Counted from the stretch's first letter, positions 1-11,229 are shown. The stretch is DNA of 64,000 nucleotides from Fistularia commersonii (GCA_037954325.1 JBBMNZ010000001.1:18558258-18622257); one strand, 5' to 3'. Made by a program: numbers and translations. The notes: generated by a model from the sequence alone, not told the origin.

Positions 1-115
1 AGACGGGTCCCAGGCGGAGGGACAGGCGGAGGGGCTCAGAGCCGCTGTCTGACAGGCTCGGCGAGGGCAGGGTCGAATCCCCCTCCTCCCTCCACAATCT
101 GTCGTTCTCGTTGAC
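1..115 (-). CDS. gfra4: gfra4 exon, C-terminal linker (cut by window edge)
   Basis: Downstream of the 5549-5718 exon the next plausible exon starts at 115, after the acceptor tttttcctcag on the minus strand. It enters in phase 0, matching the phase-0 donor of the previous exon, and stays open for 38 codons to the window edge, beginning VNENDRLWREE and continuing Ser/Pro/Leu-rich. This is the position of the variable stalk between domain 3 and the GPI-attachment signal in GFR-alpha proteins, a region that is poorly conserved, so recognition rests on splice site, phase, open frame and position rather than on strong similarity. The hydrophobic C-terminal GPI signal and stop codon would lie beyond base 1. 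Confidence 0.65.
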
Positions 116-779
116 CTGAGGAAAAACAGAGACGGCGGTCAGAGAACACTTACGCTTTGGAGACGACCATAAAACATGGTCCCCTAGTGCTTAGTATTTT
201 GGCTTTCCGTAGAATAATAATAGATGGATGTCCTTCATCTCTGGTGGAGTGGTAAAGACGTGTGGCAACCTACGGACTTAGCATTCTACCGATGGCAGGT
301 CGCTCTTTTTGCCGTTTCAGAGCGCGCATGTTGCCAAGACTACTTTGTGTTCTAATCCCTGGGCACAGCGATTTCACACAGTGTTGCTGTCGAAGTAAAC
401 TACTGCTTGACAACAAGATATCTATTCATTGTCTAAGGTGGACGGCGGCTGAACTGATCTTAGCTTGGTTGGAGAGAACCAGCTGCAAAGCTAACAAGGT
501 CAATGGACAAATTGCCCAACATACATTATTAGTTAAAATCTCGATAGAGCATGGCGGCGAGGTTGATCAGCAGTTTGGCATAGTTTCGCTTTATGATCCC
601 CTTCACTAATTTCCTCTTCATGTCCTCGATTTGTATTTGAAGTCCATCACGCAGTGGTTGGTGCTTGTTTGAGTCCTTCTATTTTAATCTTTCTGCTTTG
701 ATTGTGTGAGCCTTACAGCTTGAGACTATTTGTTTCAGTGTCTCTGTCAGCATCGCTCCGCTCAAGTCCGAGTATTTCA

Positions 780-892
780 TCCGAGTCTTTCTGTCCAAGT
801 CTTTCCTCCAGACCACCTTGCAAGTAACGTGGTTTTCAGCAATTTCCTTCGGGATTAATAAAGTTGTTCTTATTCTTATTCTTATTCTTTCA
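780..892 (+). repeat. non-LTR retrotransposon 3' tail
   Basis: The phrase atttccttcgggattaata followed by a short (ttctta)n-like tail is the usual 3' end of fish L2/Rex-type LINEs and their SINE partners. Only the tail is convincing; sequence from 680 to 780 may be older body of the same element. Confidence 0.5.
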
Positions 893-1617
893 CAATCTTT
901 AGCCCTGACTTTTCCTCGGCCCATCTGAGTCAATCAAGTGAAGGATGATGGGAAACAAACAAGTAACTCAAACAATCAGTCACAAGATAAATTGTTATTT
1001 AAAGCTCAAATATCCATGCAATACTCTGATTTTCATTCACATTGTCATTTTTCTTTGGCACAACTTAAATTCCTCATTTCTCAAGCATCTGTGTCTGGGT
1101 GTCGGCAGGTTCCGGCTGAAACTCTGAAACTCTGCCTGCATTCATACGATAACATTTCAAATCCTGCACAGGTTTTTGGCATTTTGGTCGAGTCAGTATT
1201 TACCTTAGATGCTGTGAAATAAATATATTTGGTTTCCCAAGTAGGGGTTTCGGGCTGACAGTCAGAGGGGAAAAATAAATATCCCCATCCTTTCAGTAGC
1301 GGGTGATGAAATTATTTATATTTTCATGATTAAGATTCTTCTTTATTTTCTTTGCTGTTTTCAAAACAAAGATGGAGCGACAGAAACTATTCAAAAAACT
1401 GTTTTTGGAAGTTTTATCTATCTACTTTTCTTTACGCTGTTTCTTTTAAATCTCTTTTAACTCAGCCATTAAGAATACAACTGTCATTTGGGATTTTGTA
1501 TCGCTAAAACGGGGATGATTTCTGCTTTTGAGTTAAATGGACTTTTCAGAGCTGAGATTCATGTATCGATTTTTTTTAGTTTTATTAGATTATTATTTTC
1601 TTTTGGGCTTTTGGTTC

Positions 1618-1690
1618 ATTTTTATAGGCTCCAGCATCCCCCGCGACCCTGAATGCAGGATAAGCGGCAGACGATGGACGGATGGATGTT
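1618..1690 (+). repeat. SINE-like 3' tail fragment
   Basis: Contains the tail wording 'taggctccagcatcc...cgcgaccctgaa..aggataagcgg' followed by gatggatg repeats, which also ends the full copy at 1813-2095. It is a truncated copy of that family. Confidence 0.6.
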
Positions 1691-1812
1691 TTTTTTTTTT
1701 CTTTTGGTCCCTTTGACTGTACTGCTTCACTGCTGTTGCAGACAGAATATGTGCAAGAAGTGAAAAGACGTTGTAGTTTTGGAAGTGGGTTGTTTCCATG
1801 TTGCTGAGTCAT

Positions 1813-2095
1813 GTTGAGGCACAGTGGTTAGCGCTCCCGCCTCACAGAAAGGTCACTGGTTCGATTCCAACAGAGGACTGTTCTGCGTGGACTTGACATG
1901 TCCTCCACACGTCAGCCTAGCTTCCCCCCACAGTCGTAAAATGTGCTGTGGGTGGTTGTAAGTCTCTATATGTGACCCTGTGATTAACTGGCAACTGGTT
2001 CAGGGTGAATCCTGTCTCTCGCCCACTGACAGCCATGGTAGGCTCCGGCAAACCCGAGTGCAGGATAAGCAGTGCAGATAATGGATGGATGGAAG
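1813..2095 (+). repeat. tRNA-headed SINE-like repeat, near full length
   Basis: Begins with an A-box-like 'cacagtggttagcgctcc', followed by a B-box-like 'ggttcgattcc' about 35 bases later, as in tRNA-derived SINEs. The body has the 'gtgaccctgtgattaactgg...cctgtctctcgccc' section and the 3' end is 'ggataagc...ggatggatgga'. Related copies or parts occur at 2685, 3035, 7766, 21850, 22090, 22460, 24110, 41690, 44748 and 63868. The family name is not assigned. Confidence 0.75.
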
Positions 2096-2111
2096 TTTAT
2101 CAGACAACTTT

Positions 2112-2545
2112 TCTTCTTCTTCTTCCTCTTCTTTCAGCTTGTCCCTTTAGGTGTCGCCACAGCCAATCAACTTTCTCCATCTAACCCTCTTCTCTGTATC
2201 CTCCTCTCTCACACCAACTATCTTCATATCCTCTCTCACTACGTCCATAAATCTTCTCTTTGATCTTCCTCGAGACCTCTTGCCTGGCAGCTCCAATTCA
2301 AGCATCCGTCTACCAATATATTCACTATCCCTCCTCTGTACATGATCAAACCGTCTCAGTCTGGCTTCTCTGACCTTCTCTCCAAAACATCTAACATGTG
2401 CTGTTCCTCTGATAGACTCATTCCTGATCCTATCCATCCTGGTCACTCCCAAAGAGAACCTCAACATCTTCATCTCTGCAACCTCTAGTTCTGCCTGCTG
2501 TCCTTTCTTCTTCTGCACCCTTTTAATTCCTAGAAGTTCTGCCAA
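2112..2545 (-). mobile_element. RTE-like LINE, 3' end of ORF
   Basis: The minus strand is open for about 130 codons and reads like the C-terminal end of the reverse transcriptase ORF of a fish RTE-type LINE (motifs AELEVAEMKMLRFSLGVTR, RIRNESIRGTAHV, FDHVQRRDSEYIGRRML, CGD at the end). A TTC-rich stretch at 2106-2135 lies beyond the stop and would be the element's 3' tail. The catalytic RT and endonuclease parts are absent, so this is a 5'-truncated dead copy. Confidence 0.8.
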
Positions 2546-2684
2546 ATCTCAGCTTCAGCGTATCAACATATTGAACTTTTTATGACTTCTTTATTTGGCA
2601 AAGTTCTCCCCCCACGTTCACTGTCTCTTTCTAAGAAGGCACAAACCTTCAGCTGGCTCATTGCAAATAATTTAAAATAAAGAT

Positions 2685-2850
2685 TTTGATGGTTGGATGT
2701 CTCTTCATATGGCCATGTGATTGACAGGTCCCTGTTAAGTCCCGCCTCTCTCCTCCAGCTTCAGATGGGACCGATTCCAGCACCAACCTGACCCTGTGAG
2801 ACAACAAGCTAAAGAGATGATGAATGAGTGGATAAATGAATCCATGTTTG
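2685..2850 (+). repeat. SINE-like fragment (3' half)
   Basis: Contains diverged versions of the 'ggccatgtgattgacaggt', 'cccgcctctc' and 'aatgagtgga' blocks seen in the copy at 1813-2095. Confidence 0.5.
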
Positions 2851-3034
2851 CAACTAATGCTTGCAGAAAGGCGACGTCCGCCTGCTTCAAAATAAGATCC
2901 TGGTCCGACTGCTCCGGTACTGGGTCGCTTCCGTTTGGGTTTCTCCGTGTTCTTCTGCTTGGGTACTCTCCAGCATCTCAATTTTTCTCCAAAACAGTCC
3001 AAAAACAGTCAGCAGGTTCATGGGAGATTAAATT

Positions 3035-3165
3035 CTCTGCAAGTTTGAATGAGAGGGTGAATAGTTGGATGTCCCAATATGTGGCCATTGATTGACAGGT
3101 GATAGGGCCGGCTTCTACCCTGCCTCCTGCCTCGAAGTCAGCTGGGATTGCTTCCCCCACAAACT
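3035..3165 (+). repeat. SINE-like fragment (3' half)
   Basis: Second diverged copy: 'gaatgagagggtgaatagttggatgtcc...ggccattgattgacagg...ctgcctcctgcctcg...cagctgggatt'. It lies 0.35 kb from the 2685 fragment in the same orientation. Confidence 0.5.
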
Positions 3166-4989
3166 TCCTGCTAGTGAAGCAATTTTGTCTTCCTCCTTAG
3201 TCGTTTCCTTGATCATGGGTTTAAACCCTGCTGACATTCAAAAGCCCAGTGGGGTTCCTTCAGATCCTCTTGCAATCGGCTGCATCACGTGACTTCTGTT
3301 TGAGCTCCTCGAGTCTTTTCAATCAAAGGCAGATATGAATAAATAGATAATAGAACTTGTTATCTTTGTTTTTCTGCTTTGGAAAAACAAAAAACAAACA
3401 AACAAAAGGGACGTGCGTGTTTTGAATGTTTAACTGTGACACGACACTAATGAGTCGTCAGGAGAAATGATCGCTTTCAAATTTAATTAAAGACCATAAT
3501 AGAAAGAGGAAACGTTAAACCAGGACATCTGAATATTAGATTATTGTTTTTTCTGTAAAACTGAGGACCATCAGCCTACGAAACGCTGGAGAAAATTGAA
3601 ATAAAATCCTGAATCTGAATTACTGACAGACTTTTTCCGTCCGTCCCCTTCTTCCCTTTGCCCCCAAAAGAGGAAAACGAAAACAAAGGCAGGATCCAAA
3701 AAATTCAGGAGGGAAATTCTGAGAAATTTCCATGGCCTCTCTGATGATGATGCAGGTTGCCATGGCAACCGTTCAAGTCATCGCTTTTGCTGATACACCC
3801 AGATTTTTCTAGCTTTTCCTTAATGGATTTTTTTTTTAATTTAATTACAATAAGATCTGTTTTTTTTTTTAAAAACTTAAAATTTCATTCCATAGTTGTG
3901 ACTATAAAATTTTCATATTTTCATTATTATAAAGAAGACTCAACCATTGAATTTGTTCTTTCTTTTAAGTACAATAATACATTTTTTATAAGATATTTAC
4001 TGGATGGATTTTGCTATCTTGTATTGCATCTTCTGTCCTAATTTTAGATCCTGATATTTTTTTCCCTTTTTTGGATGTATTGTTTAAAAACATTTTTTCT
4101 ACATACGTTTGCAGCAAGTTGTAAGAGTACAAACAATGTACATTTAGGGTATACTGCAGAAATGCAAAGTCAAGTATTTTCATGTTTCTTTGATCATTCA
4201 TTTTTGCTTTGTTAATTCAAAACAATTTATTTCCCTGGACTCTTGAGGAGTAACTTTCTGTTTCTTCCATGGACAGAATATTTCATAAAATTAAAAGCAC
4301 TGTCTTACTATTGTTTATTTTGTCTACACTGATGTGGAAGAACTGAAAAAGCTTGCAGACCCTAAAGGCATCAAAAACAAACTCTTGAGGTTTTTAATGA
4401 CCAGCCTGCTGTCAGGCACGGATGGCTTGAATCTTTTGCACCGGACATTTAGATTTCAAAGGTTTGATTGAGGTTGGTGGTAATATGGGGGTGCAAATAA
4501 AAAAGCAAAAAAGGTCAAATGTGAAAAAAAAAAAAAAATCACTAAAATAAAATAAAATAAACATTATCTTTATTTTGGTTAGATGTCAGGGACAAAATTT
4601 TGAAATTTACAGTCGAGGATTATATTGCACACAAAGTTGGAAGTCAACAGAGTGACAGAGTCGATTCAAACCCTTTTTAAAGATTAAATAACCAAAGAAT
4701 CCATGGAAACCGAGGCCGGAAGTGCAATGAGATGAAGCTGAAAAATTCAAACACCCTCCGGGATGAAAGAAGAGTTCAGTCTCGGTTTGTCAGATTATTC
4801 CGGGCCGCTGGCAGGTGGCAAATAAACCACCAGAGTGAGAGACAAAAAAAAATAAAAATCACGAGCCGGATGTGAAAACAATATATTGTCGGCTGGATAT
4901 TTTCTTCACACGCCTAGATAAAACATGATAATTATTTGTTATCACAAGACTTACTTCAAGTTCAAGCATGAAAACTTGTTATGACAAGA

Positions 4990-5180
4990 TAATAATAATT
5001 TATCAACCCATCATTGATGAGCCATGAGCAGTAGGCTGCCGTCGACCTGCACGAGGGGAGCAGTTGGGGGTTCAGTGTCTTGCTCAACAACACTTCGACG
5101 CACCGGGAGGAGCCGGGAATCGGACCAGGAATGCTCGGTTCCAAAAACGATCGTTCTGCCTCCTGCGCCACGCCGCCCCC
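4990..5180 (-). repeat. tRNA-derived SINE-like copy, second family
   Basis: On the minus strand it begins gggggcggcgtggcgcagga, gives a B-box-like phrase near 'ggtccgattcccggctcc', then 'gtcgaagtgttg..gagcaagacactgaaccccca', typical of a teleost tRNA-derived repeat. A plus-strand relative is at 53525-53745. Confidence 0.7.
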
Positions 5181-5310
5181 ATAAATCATGTATGAAATAC
5201 CATCCGATATGAACACCGTATTTGAGTAAAAAATAAAAGTAGCCCATGACTTGTGAGAACTATGCCATAACTTTTTAGAACCTGAAAACAACTGAGACAA
5301 AGAAAATCAC

Positions 5311-5343
5311 TATCATGTTCTCACTTATCATGAGAACATGATA
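5311..5343. repeat. perfect inverted repeat, 13 bp arms
   Basis: Arms tatcatgttctca (5311-5323) and tgagaacatgata (5331-5343) around a 7-base loop. It lies about 200 bases into the intron from the 5549 splice donor of gfra4. Confidence 0.9.
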
Positions 5344-5402
5344 ATAACCTGCTGAAACGAGGTAACAACTAGTCCGAACGACTTGTTGTAATGACTTGTT
5401 AG

Positions 5403-5443
5403 ACCTGGAAAGTCACGGACCTACACTCTGTGACTTTCCAGGT
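5403..5443. repeat. perfect inverted repeat, 14 bp arms
   Basis: Arms acctggaaagtcac (5403-5416) and gtgactttccaggt (5430-5443) with a 13-base loop, 106 bases past the gfra4 donor at 5548 on the transcribed strand. Confidence 0.9.
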
Positions 5444-5548
5444 ATGAACCATCCCCAGAATTATTCGTAAAAAAATCTTTTCGCAGCCCCCCCAGATCCT
5501 CCAGGTGTCACGGGTAACCCATCTCCAGCGCCACATGCTCCATCTCAC

Positions 5549-5718
5549 CTGAGTAGGTATTTGTGCTCTCAAAATGTTCTGCTCTGTTTCCATGGAAACG
5601 GCCGGAGCGGCGGTCGGCAGGTATGAGCTACGGTCGTCCGTGGCGGTGCTCGGGGCCCCGGGCTGTCCGGCGCTCGTCTTCACATCCGATCCGTTGCCGA
5701 AGGCCAGAATGGCATTTT
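5549..5718 (-). CDS. gfra4: gfra4 exon: end of domain 3 and start of C-terminal linker
   Basis: Acceptor ccttccag precedes the exon, and a split Lys codon leads into NAILAFGNGSDVKTS, the family signature that closes domain 3 (usually NAIQAFGNG; here Gln is replaced by Leu). The remaining ~42 residues are a Ser/Pro/Ala-rich linker ending ILRAQIPTQ, then donor gtgaga in phase 0. The 170 bp length and entry phase 1 fit the exon at 17393. N-G-S in FGNGSD is a possible N-glycosylation site. The domain end is unmistakable; the linker is variable in this family. Confidence 0.93.
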
Positions 5719-6062
5719 CTGGAAGGAAAATGGAGGCGGAGCTGACTGCTTAGTTAAGAGGACGAAATATTTGCTCATTTTCACGTTGGACGTCGAGGCT
5801 GATTTTTCCATTCAATTTGATCTTTTTATTTTTATTGCATTCTTTGTTGGGAAAAGCTCTTTGTTACACGACAAGCCACTTCAAATTATGTAGCAACGCT
5901 ATAATTACAAGGTTGTCAAGTAAACCTTTCAGAGTGAGTCACCAGCCCGGTCCTTTTTCCTAAATGGAGCTGCTCTCAGAGTCCCTCATTTGTTCATAAA
6001 ATAACAAATTCAGCCTGTTTTTCATCATTGTATGCTTTTTTTCTCGGTCATTTTTCTCTCAA

Positions 6063-6640
6063 TATACACTATACGGCCAAAAGTATTCGCTCACCCATCC
6101 AAAAAATCAGAATCATTGTGTTCCAATCACTTCCACGGCCACAGGTGTATAAAATGAAGCACCTAGGCATGCAGACTGTTTTACAAACATTTGTGAAAGA
6201 ATGGGTCGCTCTCAGGAGCTCAGTGAATTGCCACGTGATAGGATGCCACCTGTGAAACGAATCCAGTCATGAAATTTCCTCGCTTCTAAATATTCAACTG
6301 TCAGCTGTGTTATAAGAACACGGAAGTGTTTGGGAAAGACAGCAACTCAGCCATGAAGTGGGAGGCCATGTAAACTGAAGGAGTGGGATAAGCGAAAATG
6401 TTGCCAAGTTTCTGCAGGGTCAGTCACTACAGACCTCCAAACTTCGTGTGGCCCACAGATTATCTCAAGAACAGTTTGCAGAGAGTTTCATAGAATGGCT
6501 TTCCGTGGCCGAGCAGCTGCATCCAAACCACACATCACAAAGTGCAATGCAAAACGTCGGATGCAGTGGTGTAAAGCACGCCGCCACTGGACTCTAGGGC
6601 GGTGGAGACGTGTTCTCTGGAGTGACGAATCACGTCTGAT
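6063..6640 (+). mobile_element. Tc1/mariner-type transposon, 5' portion, dead
   Basis: Starts with the typical Tc1 terminal sequence tacactatacggccaaaagt. From about 6400 it encodes, with frame breaks, transposase pieces: an intact run MAFRGRAAASKPHITK, then KRRMQWCKARRHWTL and RVLWSDESR, the last containing the first catalytic Asp of the DDE set. Sequence after 6640 is unrelated, so the second Asp, the Glu and the right terminal repeat are missing. Confidence 0.75.
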
Positions 6641-6759
6641 AAATTGGTTTACAATTCTCAAAATGCTGGAAATCATCTGATTATATTTCAGTATGAATAC
6701 ATAAATAAATAAATGTATAATTCACAACCAACATACATAAAACAAATTGAACACAGTTC

Positions 6760-6862
6760 ATGAAAATGGGGAGAGGAAGGCCTGGGCCTCACTGCTCCGG
6801 CTGCTGCCCCCAGGACCCGGCTCCGCGTAAGCGGTGGAAGATGTGTGGGTGGATAGATGGAT
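6760..6862 (+). repeat. LINE 3' end fragment
   Basis: 'gaggaaggcctgggcctcactgctcc...ctgctgcccccaggacccggctccgcgtaagcgg' with a gatggatg tail matches the 3' end of the fish LINE family whose body is present at 30640-31960. Only about 100 bases remain. Confidence 0.65.
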
Positions 6863-7226
6863 GTCTTTTTCCAGATTTTTATGAAATATTTTTGATTTTT
6901 TTTTTCCTAATATGCACTACAATTTCTAAACTCTTATTAGCTTTCTATCTGCTTTTTGCAAACAATAATCAAACCTTTTTTTTCTCTTAAAATTCATTTT
7001 TTTTAAATCAATTTTATTGATTTTCAGGTAATTTGGGTTTCTAAGGCTTTTTCTTCTCATTTCTGATTGATAGATAGACAGATAGCTTATTAATCTAAGA
7101 GATAAATGGATTTCTAATGTTAGCCAGATTGTGTTACATGATACAGATAAATAAGAAAGAATAAATAAATAGATTATTTCATAAAATTTCTGGTAGGTTT
7201 GTGTTGAGTAGCTTCTTGTGTTTGTG

Positions 7227-7264
7227 TGAATGAATGAATGAATGAATGAATGAATGAATAAATG
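7227..7264. repeat. (GAAT)n microsatellite
   Basis: About nine units of gaat/gaata. Confidence 0.95.
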
Positions 7265-7765
7265 AATATGATTATTAGATAATACCTGAAATAAGTTTTT
7301 CAGTCGATTTCATGTTTTGTTTTTTTTTTACTGTTTTCCAGATTCCACATTCAGCGATGCAATCAGATTTTTTCTCTTTACAGACTACACAATTCTTGTT
7401 TTTGCTATTTTTGCTAGCTTCAAGGCCCATCCTTACCAAGGGCCGATATGATGGAGACTACACTTCAGCAACTGGATCAACACCAAAGATAGGCAGATGA
7501 TCCAAAAGCTCTCGAGTTCCAGTCAAGTTTGGAAAGAGTATATTTTAGCTTTTATCAGTTTGCAAAAATGGAAACCAAACATGTGGTGATAACGTCTAAA
7601 GCCTGACACATCCCTGCTGCATCTGATGCGTCACGACCATTCACGACAGTCACAGTGAGTTTAATGAGCCGCATCATCATTTCAGAAGGTTGGTCTGAGA
7701 GGAGGGCATCAAATTTAGAATTGTTGAATCCTCATGGATTCACTGGAACAAACCTTCAAAAGTTT

Positions 7766-7862
7766 GGGTCGTGGGGTGGCTGGAACCTATGGCAGCTATC
7801 ATTGGGGTGTGATGCAGGGCGAACCCTGGACTATTCGCCGGTCGATCCCAAGGCCATATATA
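7766..7862 (-). repeat. SINE-like fragment
   Basis: Minus-orientation copy of the body found at 1813-2095: 'ggctggaacctatggcagctatcattgggg...cagggcgaaccctggactattcgccggtcgatcc'. Confidence 0.6.
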
Positions 7863-7875
7863 CAAAATAAACCAA

Positions 7876-7965
7876 ACAGGGCTTCTGGATCACCAAAATT
7901 AAACCACCTTCTTGGCTGTGAAATGAAAACAAACTACTACTGCAAATTAAACTACCAGAAAGGTA
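7876..7965. repeat. small block of ~26 bp degenerate tandem repeat
   Basis: Three to four diverged units built on 'cttctggatcaccaaaatta' then aaac, the same unit that forms the large array at 11230-11850. Confidence 0.55.
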
Positions 7966-8704
7966 AAAAGTTAGGTGTGCCTCAACTGCATTATCAACAA
8001 ATGATGATTATGTGCTGCTTTTTTGTCCAAATGCGGTGTTTGCTGTGTACGTACAACAAAAACAACAACAACAACAACAAAAACACCAGCACATCATCCA
8101 TGTTGCACACTTGCATGATGAACATCATGTCTATTGAGCTAGCAAGCTGGTCAGTGTTCCCACAGTTTCACTCCAGCTCTCAAAGTGAGTTGCCAAATAT
8201 TCACTTTGCCACTAGATGTCGCTCTTTTCAGTTCAAGAGAAGATTTGGATTTTCATCTGTTCGTCACCGACCAATTCTGGGCGGAGCCGTGAAATCAGAT
8301 GATGAATTATAGCAAAGATCGACAATAGCAAAAAAAAAAAAAACTAAAGAGCTGAGTTAATTCTGGTAATGATCTTTTATTTCTCAGGAGCACATATCAC
8401 CCCTTTAAAGGATTTTGGAAATCTAACAAAAACTACAGCGATCCGAGGCAGCACAGTGGCATTGGCAGTTTTTGAGAAGACGTGAGCAAGTCCTCATTTC
8501 CTTTAAAAAAAAAAAAAAATCAAATTGCTATTTCCATTCCAATCATATTTTTCTGTCCTAATTTCATGATTTCAAAAATGTTGGCAATTCCAGATGGAGA
8601 CCATATTTCTTTGATAGTTTCTCAGCCATATTTTGAGATCTGACATCGATCCATCATTCCATCCATCTAAACATCAAACTTACTCCCAGCAAGTTGTATT
8701 TGTT

Positions 8705-8970
8705 ACCAGTTTTCTGTTTATCACCTTTATGGATAGAATTGTGAGGCACAGCCAGCGGTTGAGGGGATCTGGTTTGGAGGCCTCAGGATTGGACCTCTGC
8801 TCTTTGCCAATGATGTTGTCCCACTGCCTCCATCCAACCACGATCTCAAGCCCTTGCACTAGATTGGCTGGTCGATCCGTGTTCCTGTCCTCACCTATGG
8901 GTCACGACCAAAAGGTGACCCTTCCTCTGCAGGCTGTGCGGGCTCTCCCTTCGAGATGGATGGATGGATG
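8705..8970 (+). mobile_element. LINE fragment, reverse-transcriptase region
   Basis: The frame beginning FMDRIVRHSQRLRGSGLEASGL, with a shifted continuation resembling LLFADDVVLL and SSDHDL, matches the RT catalytic area of the LINE family at 30640-31960. It then jumps to 3' sequence ending in gatggatggatgg. Heavily broken; no function expected. Confidence 0.6.
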
Positions 8971-9068
8971 GATTATGAGTGTGAGCTGTTGGCGGTTCCA
9001 GTTCCTCAAACTTTAATTAATATCCTCTATAACGAGAGAATTTAGAGCAAATGGATGGATTATAGCAA

Positions 9069-9101
9069 ACACACACACACACACACACACACTGACACAC
9101 A
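9069..9101. repeat. (CA)n microsatellite
   Basis: Uninterrupted CA dinucleotides. Confidence 0.95.
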
Positions 9102-9389
9102 CGCGGCTGGTGAAATATGAGCATTGCACCGGGTCACTAGCTAATAAACCAGCACCTCCTCCGAGGAAAGTCGAATTATTGCAGCATGCTTATAACTCAC
9201 ATTAGACCCATTTAAAGATTAGCGGCCGTGTTGGTTGCAGTTGGTTATTAAAAGCAGATGCTGGCGCTCCTCCATTCTCTCCTTGACAAAAAAAATGATG
9301 TAAGTCAAGTTAACCCTTCGGTTTCCTTCCCGAGAACATCTGTCCTTTTTATTACATATTTATAATGTGTTAGGATACACAAAGACACA

Positions 9390-9690
9390 GGAGGAGTGGG
9401 AAATGGGGATGGAGAGAGAAGGATAAAGAGAGAGAAAGAACAAGGAACGGTGAGAGCGAGGAGAATAATTGAGAGAGAAGGGGCGGGAGAGAATTGGAGA
9501 GACAGAATGAGAGGGGAGAGAGAAAAGAGAGATAAAGAGAATGAGAGAGGAGAAGAGTGGGGAAGATTGGGAATGAGAGGGAGATGGAGGATGGAGAAGG
9601 GGAGAGAGAGCGAGTGAAGGAGAGAGGAAGATGAGGGAGAATCGGTAGAAAAAAAGTTAGAGCGAATGATAGAGAGAGTGCAGAAATGGT
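9390..9690. repeat. 300 bp polypurine (GA-rich) tract
   Basis: Nearly pure purine on the plus strand with gagaga and aggaga words and only scattered pyrimidines. Such tracts can form triplex (H-DNA) structures and are often replication-slippage prone. The 168-codon open frame on the opposite strand is Leu/Ser/Pro-rich low complexity produced by this composition, not a gene. Confidence 0.9.
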
Positions 9691-11229
9691 AAATTCAAGT
9701 TGCATGAAAAAAAAAAAAATGACAAAAAAAAATTGTGAGAAATTAGAAAAAAAATATATAATAAGAAGTGTAAGCTTCCTTTTTATGGGAATTTCAGATT
9801 TCCTTTTGGTAGTTCGGGGCCGATCTTCCTGCTCCGTCAGATGACACATTAATATTCTATGTGCAATGGTTTTCATCCCGCTGATGGCATGAAAGTCACT
9901 CCAATTAAAACCTGCTCAAATGACGACACGATCGAGGGATTCATCAATTACCCTATACCGACTCCCCCCTGAGAGACGGATGGACTTTATGGATCAGAGT
10001 TCACGGATTACAAAAAACAAAAAATGTTAAGCTGCCGGCGAGTGCCGCGGCTTCGGATCCATCAGTCAAGTAACGAGGTGTGACACGCACATATTCATTC
10101 CTCGCACCGTCCGGAACCGATCGGCCTTCTTGGGTTGTTAGCAAACCGAATCCCGTGGCCATTGACGGTGCTGCAGGGAAGAGTCAAAGATGAAGGCGGT
10201 GTGTCCATGAACGTCGCTAATTAAGGGATAGAGTAACATAACAGCAAGGTTTCAATAGCTGGGAAAAAACAGATTACACTCGGGGGGGGGGGGCTCTATA
10301 CGTTAACATCTTTCGGGTAATGGTGCTGCGGGTCATCAGCCTCTCCCGAGCAGATCTGCTGCAGCTGGGCTAAGTCGTCATAAGAGGACATTTCAGTTAA
10401 TTTCCCTCCTCCGCAAACTAGCTAAAGTCAGGGTTGGAGGACTGCGGGGGAGGGGGTTATAAACAGGCAGAGCAAAGAGAAACTACCGAAAAATACTTTC
10501 CTTTGTTCTTTTTTTTTTCTTGAATGTGGTTACATGTTTAGCATAAATATGTCATATGTCATTATATTGCATTTGTCAAAGACTAGAAATAATCTAAAAT
10601 TAAAATTGTGCTTATATCAACAGGAAAATAATCAATGCTTGCTTCGCGTCTTTACTGGTATCAGTCCAAATACGAGGGCGTCGGATCTTTGTGCAACACA
10701 AACTACACAAGGTTTTTTTTTCGCTGCCAGGAATTTTGTGAATCCAGAATGGAGTTTTAAAGGAAACGGAAATAATTACCTTGGAATCAACATCAAATTT
10801 CCCTGCAAAATAATTGTAAAAAATCTATGAAACCCAGACTCCATTCTTAAAGTTCTAAATTCCTCACCCCTGTTTTAGGACCGAAATGGAACAACTGGGA
10901 ATGTACATGGATGCTGGTGAAAATCTGAGTTTGACCTCCGTCTGATTGGTCTGTGCGAAGTGTTATTGCCCAACAGCCAGAGGACGAGGGACACACGAGT
11001 CGCCGCCGCCACGCATTATGTGAGCAAAGACAGCAAGTTTCTTTTAAACCTGAGTCAGAGTGTTACATGCCCCATCACCACCATCCTGACACCCTCAATC
11101 TGCCCCGTCATTGCCGTCGGAGAAGGACTGCACTCCTCCTCCTTTTCCGCATCTCAGTAGTTTACAGGCAGGAAACAAAACGACGTTCAATAACAAAGTC
11201 AAGAGAGACCCATCTGAAGTCTTGCCTCA

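Larger units (their letters stand above)
4919..5443. mobile_element. decayed palindromic MITE-like region interrupted by a SINE
   Basis: Repeated, mutually complementary words (acttgttatgacaagataa, atcatgttctc/gagaacatgat, acttgttgtaatgacttgtt) run from about 4919 to 5400, resembling fish foldback MITEs built from short inverted words. The SINE-like copy at 4990-5180 sits in the middle. Two perfect hairpins close the right side (5311-5343 and 5403-5443). No clear terminal repeat or target duplication could be fixed. Confidence 0.45.
116..5548 (-). other. gfra4 intron, repeat-rich
   Basis: This 5.4 kb intron holds a LINE-type 3' tail, SINE-like copies, an RTE-like LINE end and a decayed palindromic element, each listed separately. 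The segments 116-680, 900-1600 and 3200-4900 are AT-rich with poly-A/T runs and contain nothing I recognise. The open frames there are short and show no family resemblance. Confidence 0.6.

Noticed and set aside
7734..8312. 192-codon open frame on the plus strand
   Set aside because: Runs through a SINE-like fragment, a degenerate tandem repeat and an (aac)n run; no gene-like domain.
9370..9876. 168-codon open frame on the minus strand
   Set aside because: It is the Leu/Ser/Pro-rich shadow of a polypurine tract and has no domain resemblance.
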